Below are positions 61,701-64,000 of a DNA stretch of 64,000 nt, piece after piece. Source of the stretch: Ipomoea triloba (taxonomy: Eukaryota > Streptophyta > Magnoliopsida > Solanales > Convolvulaceae); the NCBI RefSeq assembly GCF_003576645.1, contig NC_044923.1:1145255-1209254 (forward strand), given 5' to 3'. The position numbers and the translations under genes were made by a program. Numbering within the stretch: position 1 is the stretch's first letter; every line of letters starts with the position of its first letter. The notes beneath the pieces are model-generated. The model had not been told where the DNA came from and ran no database searches. It saw only the letters and a list, made by a program, of their open reading frames with translations.

Positions 61701-64000
61701 TGGAGTCTCTGAAAAATTAGCCTGAGCACATTCAGTAATAATCTCGTACTCTGTGCTAGATAGAGCTGCTTTCAATTCTTCCATCTGATTATGATGCATA
61801 TCAACACAGGCAATACATCTCAGTTTCCAAAGCAGTAAAACATAAATTGCCACGCATCTAAGAGAACCAAAAATGTACAAAATATGACCAGTTCTCCCAA
61901 TAAGTTAATAAAATACCTTTACACTAACGTCTACACTTGGAATTTGATGAAGTAAGTCTCGTAATGATCTTTGGATTACAATTGAAATGCCACTAACATC
62001 TTGAATTATGCTTTCACCTAATTCTGACCCAGCACCAACATTTAAATTGATATCTTTGACCTACAGAAGGAAACTTGCATAAGTATGAATATTCTTTCAT
62101 AGAAATATGTATCTAAAGGAAGACCTAAAGCAATAGTAAAATAGGGAAGCATTTGATGACGGGTAGATTGTACAAGTAAATCCTCCCCATGGTTGATTTT
62201 GGTCTTTAAAGTGTACATTATCACAAAATCCTAATTCTAAATTGTAACTGTGGAATTCATTTAAATTAACCTGTCCTATTTCATCTTATTATAAAAATTC
62301 ATCTTTTAGTACTTAAATATATGGATACTAGACCCACCAGGCCACCACTAACCTCTAAAGTTCTTTTAACAATGCTCTCAAGGTAGCATTGTCCATCAAT
62401 TTCTTTTGCATATTCAGTTCTAATATAAAAGGAAAAATGGGCAGTAAAGTTAAGCATCGTCACATCACAAGACTTCAGGATATAAATCTTACTGAAACTG
62501 TTAATATTTCCATGTGTACAGCATTAATTTCATTTTTGCTCCCACAAAACCATTGAAAACTGTTCTGGATAGTGATATGAACAACATCAAGCTTTAAAAA
62601 ACTGCAAGGAAGAGGACTTGAGATTAATAAGCATACAAAGATATATACAAAAAACACAAACACTAAGATTATTACCAGTTGTTATGCGTGTTGCATGAAA
62701 GTACCAACAATTAAAGTGTGTCATTACTCTAGAGATGTAAAGTGTAGGTTTAGTGATGAATAGATATCATTATAAAAATTGATGTGAGGCCATTGTTCAA
62801 AATAAATTTGAAATGCAGCACAAGACCAATACCATGAGCCCTGATTCATCTACTTAGGAACACTCCAGCCTGTGCTTATCATTGATAGAACTAAATGTTC
62901 TTATAAAAATTGGAAGGAATGCTCATCATTCATCACTATAACATTCATACTTACCATGCACATGTTTTGCAGCAGGATAGGCATGATAGATAACAATGAG
63001 AGGAATTACTTGTAATATAAGCAATAACAGATGAAGTAGCCCTGATTCATCTACTTAGGAACACTCCAGCCTGTGCTTATCATTGATAGAACTAAATGTT
63101 CTTATAAAAATTGGAAGGAATGCTCATCATTCATCACTATAACATTCATAATTACCATGCACGTGTTTTGCAGCAGGATAGGCATGATAGATAACAATGA
63201 GAGGAATTACTTGTAATATAAGCAATAACAGATGAAGTTGAAAGGATTTACAGAGAAGAATACAAGCTTACTCAAGACTATCAGTACGGCGAGGCATCAA
63301 TATTATGGGTTTTCTAAGCGAAACATCCAGCTTTAAAGCAGGTGATCCTTCAACCTCATTTCTTGTAAACCATTTTTCTGAGTTTGTGCCTTGATCTTTA
63401 ATTCTGACAAAATCTTTTGAATCATTGGGAACAAGACCCATGAAGTAACTGATAACCTAGAAGTCAATTTTAGAATTGCACAAGATCAGTTACTGCACTG
63501 AGCTTTAGTAGGTAGTAACGAGAGGCAAAAGCTCAGTTACCTCCTGTATAAAACGGTTCAAATAAACAATCCGCACTTCACATAGTTCACCAAGAAGGCT
63601 ATAGTCATAACCTTCATAATCTTCATCATCAACATTGAATGAACAGAATTCCAACTGTAGCTCCAAATATGAAAATTTCAGTAAATTATCCACCAACACA
63701 TCTAAAGTACAAATCTCAACTGACTGAAAACTACACTTTCCAAAAAAACAGAAAAGAATTCACCCCAAACAATGTGAAACAGGGCATTAAATTATAAATC
63801 AAACAATTAACTAGAAGTCATAGAAGTCTTTGAACAAATAAATAGGAAAAAAAATTCAAGAAAAGGCAAAATATTGATTCCATGACATTTCATCATATCT
63901 GCAGCCACAAGAAAAGTTGTGTTTGCCAGTAGAACAATGACCAACCAAAATGAAAAAGAAAAAAAAAAAACTATCTTTACCTCCACAAAAGAACTCCCTC
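43242..64000 (-). CDS. Long plant VPS13 lipid-transfer protein (VPS13M1-like), 5' end outside the window
   Basis: Twenty-eight exons, in coding order: 64000-63981 (partial), 63654-63541, 63456-63272, 62601-62493, 62060-61917, 61784-61494, 59968-59324, 58678-58490, 58035-57932, 56838-56549, 56429-56351, 56266-55949, 55727-55371, 55265-54782, 53492-53329, 52516-52360, 52227-51958, 51171-50980, 50434-50392, 50078-49975, 49861-49394, 48735-47965, 47857-47784, 47702-47357, 47277-47179, 47067-46912, 46202-46021, 45939-43242. They join in one frame of 3010 residues plus the partial exon. The product forms the lipid-conducting groove of a bridge-like transfer protein at organelle contacts. Visible parts are middle tube, Vps62-type motifs, C2, VAB adaptor region, ATG-C helices, PH-like domain and terminal Vps62 motifs. 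The N-terminal chorein part is missing. The junction at 56549 uses a weak donor. The best match from memory is Arabidopsis At4g17140; At1g48090 is the alternative. Confidence 0.92.
46718..46790. repeat. (CAA)n/(AAT)n microsatellite in a VPS13 intron
   Basis: About 16 CAA units with one CAG, followed by eight AAT units. Confidence 0.9.
47123..47151. repeat. Poly-T next to poly-G in a VPS13 intron
   Basis: Seventeen T followed by twelve G, next to the donor side of the exon at 47179. A common site of sequencing error. Confidence 0.85.
47911..47932. repeat. (GA)n microsatellite in a VPS13 intron
   Basis: About eleven GA units within the 107-nt intron between exons 47965-48735 and 47784-47857. 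On the coding strand this is a TC tract that may serve as the polypyrimidine region. Confidence 0.85.
48736..49393 (-). other. GC-AG intron in VPS13
   Basis: The upstream exon ends D-F-N-E at GAG|GCAAGT, the strict consensus for GC donors. The acceptor is CTACAG|ATGGCT. No GT donor nearby keeps the frame as well. All other introns called in this gene are GT-AG. Confidence 0.75.
49975..51171 (-). other. C2-like domain of VPS13
   Basis: Spliced exons 51171-50980, 50434-50392 and 50078-49975 read L-K-K-V-A-G-L-S-S-H-Q-Y-T-V-A-V-R-L, then S-V-Q-W-N-E-V-F-F-F-R-I, L-E-L-V-V-T-D-I-G-K-G and V-G-Y-F-S-A-P-L. This is the strand order of a C2 domain. I do not see a full set of calcium-binding aspartates, so calcium dependence is doubtful. 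Confidence 0.75.
53890..54010. mobile_element. Small inverted-repeat element in a VPS13 intron
   Basis: TTTTGAACCCTAAGATAG at the left pairs with CTATCTTAGGGACCAAAAG at the right. The CTTAGGGACSAAAAG end is like that of the MITE at 7244-7525, so the two may be related. Confidence 0.45.
54782..56838 (-). other. VPS13 middle block with four Vps62/DUF946-type motifs
   Basis: Four repeats of the form W-x-P-x-x-P-x-G-(Y/M/F)-x-x-(L/F)-G appear in coding order: V-F-W-R-P-H-A-P-P-G-Y-A-I-L-G, S-I-W-F-P-Q-A-P-K-G-Y-V-A-L-G, S-I-W-R-P-I-V-P-Q-G-M-V-Y-F-G and S-L-W-M-P-Q-P-P-S-G-F-V-S-L-G. They alternate between G-D and G-C after the motif, suggesting pairs. A further pair lies in the last exon (about 43470-43720). 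This insertion is typical of long plant VPS13 proteins. Confidence 0.8.
61397..61417. repeat. (AC)n microsatellite in a VPS13 intron
   Basis: About ten AC units, close to the donor of the exon ending at 61494. Confidence 0.85.
62838..63239 (+). repeat. Near-perfect ~201-bp tandem duplication in a VPS13 intron
   Basis: Units 62838-63038 and 63039-63239 both begin GCCCTGATTCATCTACTTAG and end AGCAATAACAGATGAAGT. Only about two bases differ (near CATACTTACC/CATAATTACC and GCACATG/GCACGTG), so the event is recent. Confidence 0.9.

Noticed and set aside
62353..62419. Possible extra VPS13 exon reading T-E-Y-A-K-E-I-D-G-Q-C-Y-L-E-S-I-V
   Set aside because: Its reading phase does not fit the preceding exon (it would hit a stop), and joining 62493 directly to 62060 gives the family-like run L-T-V-S-V-K-D-I-N-L-N-V-G.

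Overview
This window is nuclear DNA from a flowering plant, almost certainly a eudicot. The evidence is spliced genes with GT-AG introns, plant-only gene families (NPSN11-type SNARE, plastid beta-amylase BAM3, AGL61/62-like type I MADS, a very long plant VPS13), tRNA-derived SINE heads, MITEs, LTR-type fragments and very AT-rich intergenic DNA. The repeats suggested an asterid to me, but nothing here fixes the genus. Two single N bases (6257, 6655) and one run of 25 N (24145-24169) show it is an assembled draft.

Layout. From 1 to about 15.6 kb there is no gene I can support. This part holds a 50-bp minisatellite, a SINE head, a 4.6-kb fold-back element (3908-8481) whose core is built from palindromes inside palindromes, a four-unit ~1-kb tandem array (9038-12825) and other diverged repeats. 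From 15.9 to 20.6 kb lies a ten-exon gene for the Qb-SNARE NPSN11. From 21 to 35 kb is a repeat-rich block: a TRIM-like element, then a tandem segmental duplication with two nearly identical intronless type I MADS-box genes (26135 and 31268). Each sits behind a ~0.9-kb repeat that carries a copy of its TATA region and a TTA-flanked MITE. One repeat unit holds an inverted 117-bp segment next to the N gap, probably a misoriented contig.

From 35.1 kb the window is gene-dense. A two-exon gene encodes a 58-residue membrane protein. It converges on a four-exon BAM3-type plastid beta-amylase on the minus strand (36308-38653). After ~4.5 kb without a visible gene, the 3' portion of a huge VPS13 lipid-transfer gene fills 43242 to the window end on the minus strand: 28 exons, 3010 residues to the stop plus a partial exon, in one open frame after splicing. 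It has a C2 module, six W-x-P...GY-type Vps62/DUF946 motifs and one GC-AG intron.

The genes are independent housekeeping or reproductive loci, not a pathway: vesicle fusion (NPSN11), female gametophyte or endosperm transcription (MADS pair, by family analogy), leaf starch breakdown (BAM3) and bulk lipid transfer at membrane contacts (VPS13). From memory, Arabidopsis BAM3 (At4g17090) and the long VPS13 At4g17140 lie close together, so the right third looks like conserved microsynteny while the left two thirds have been rebuilt by repeats.
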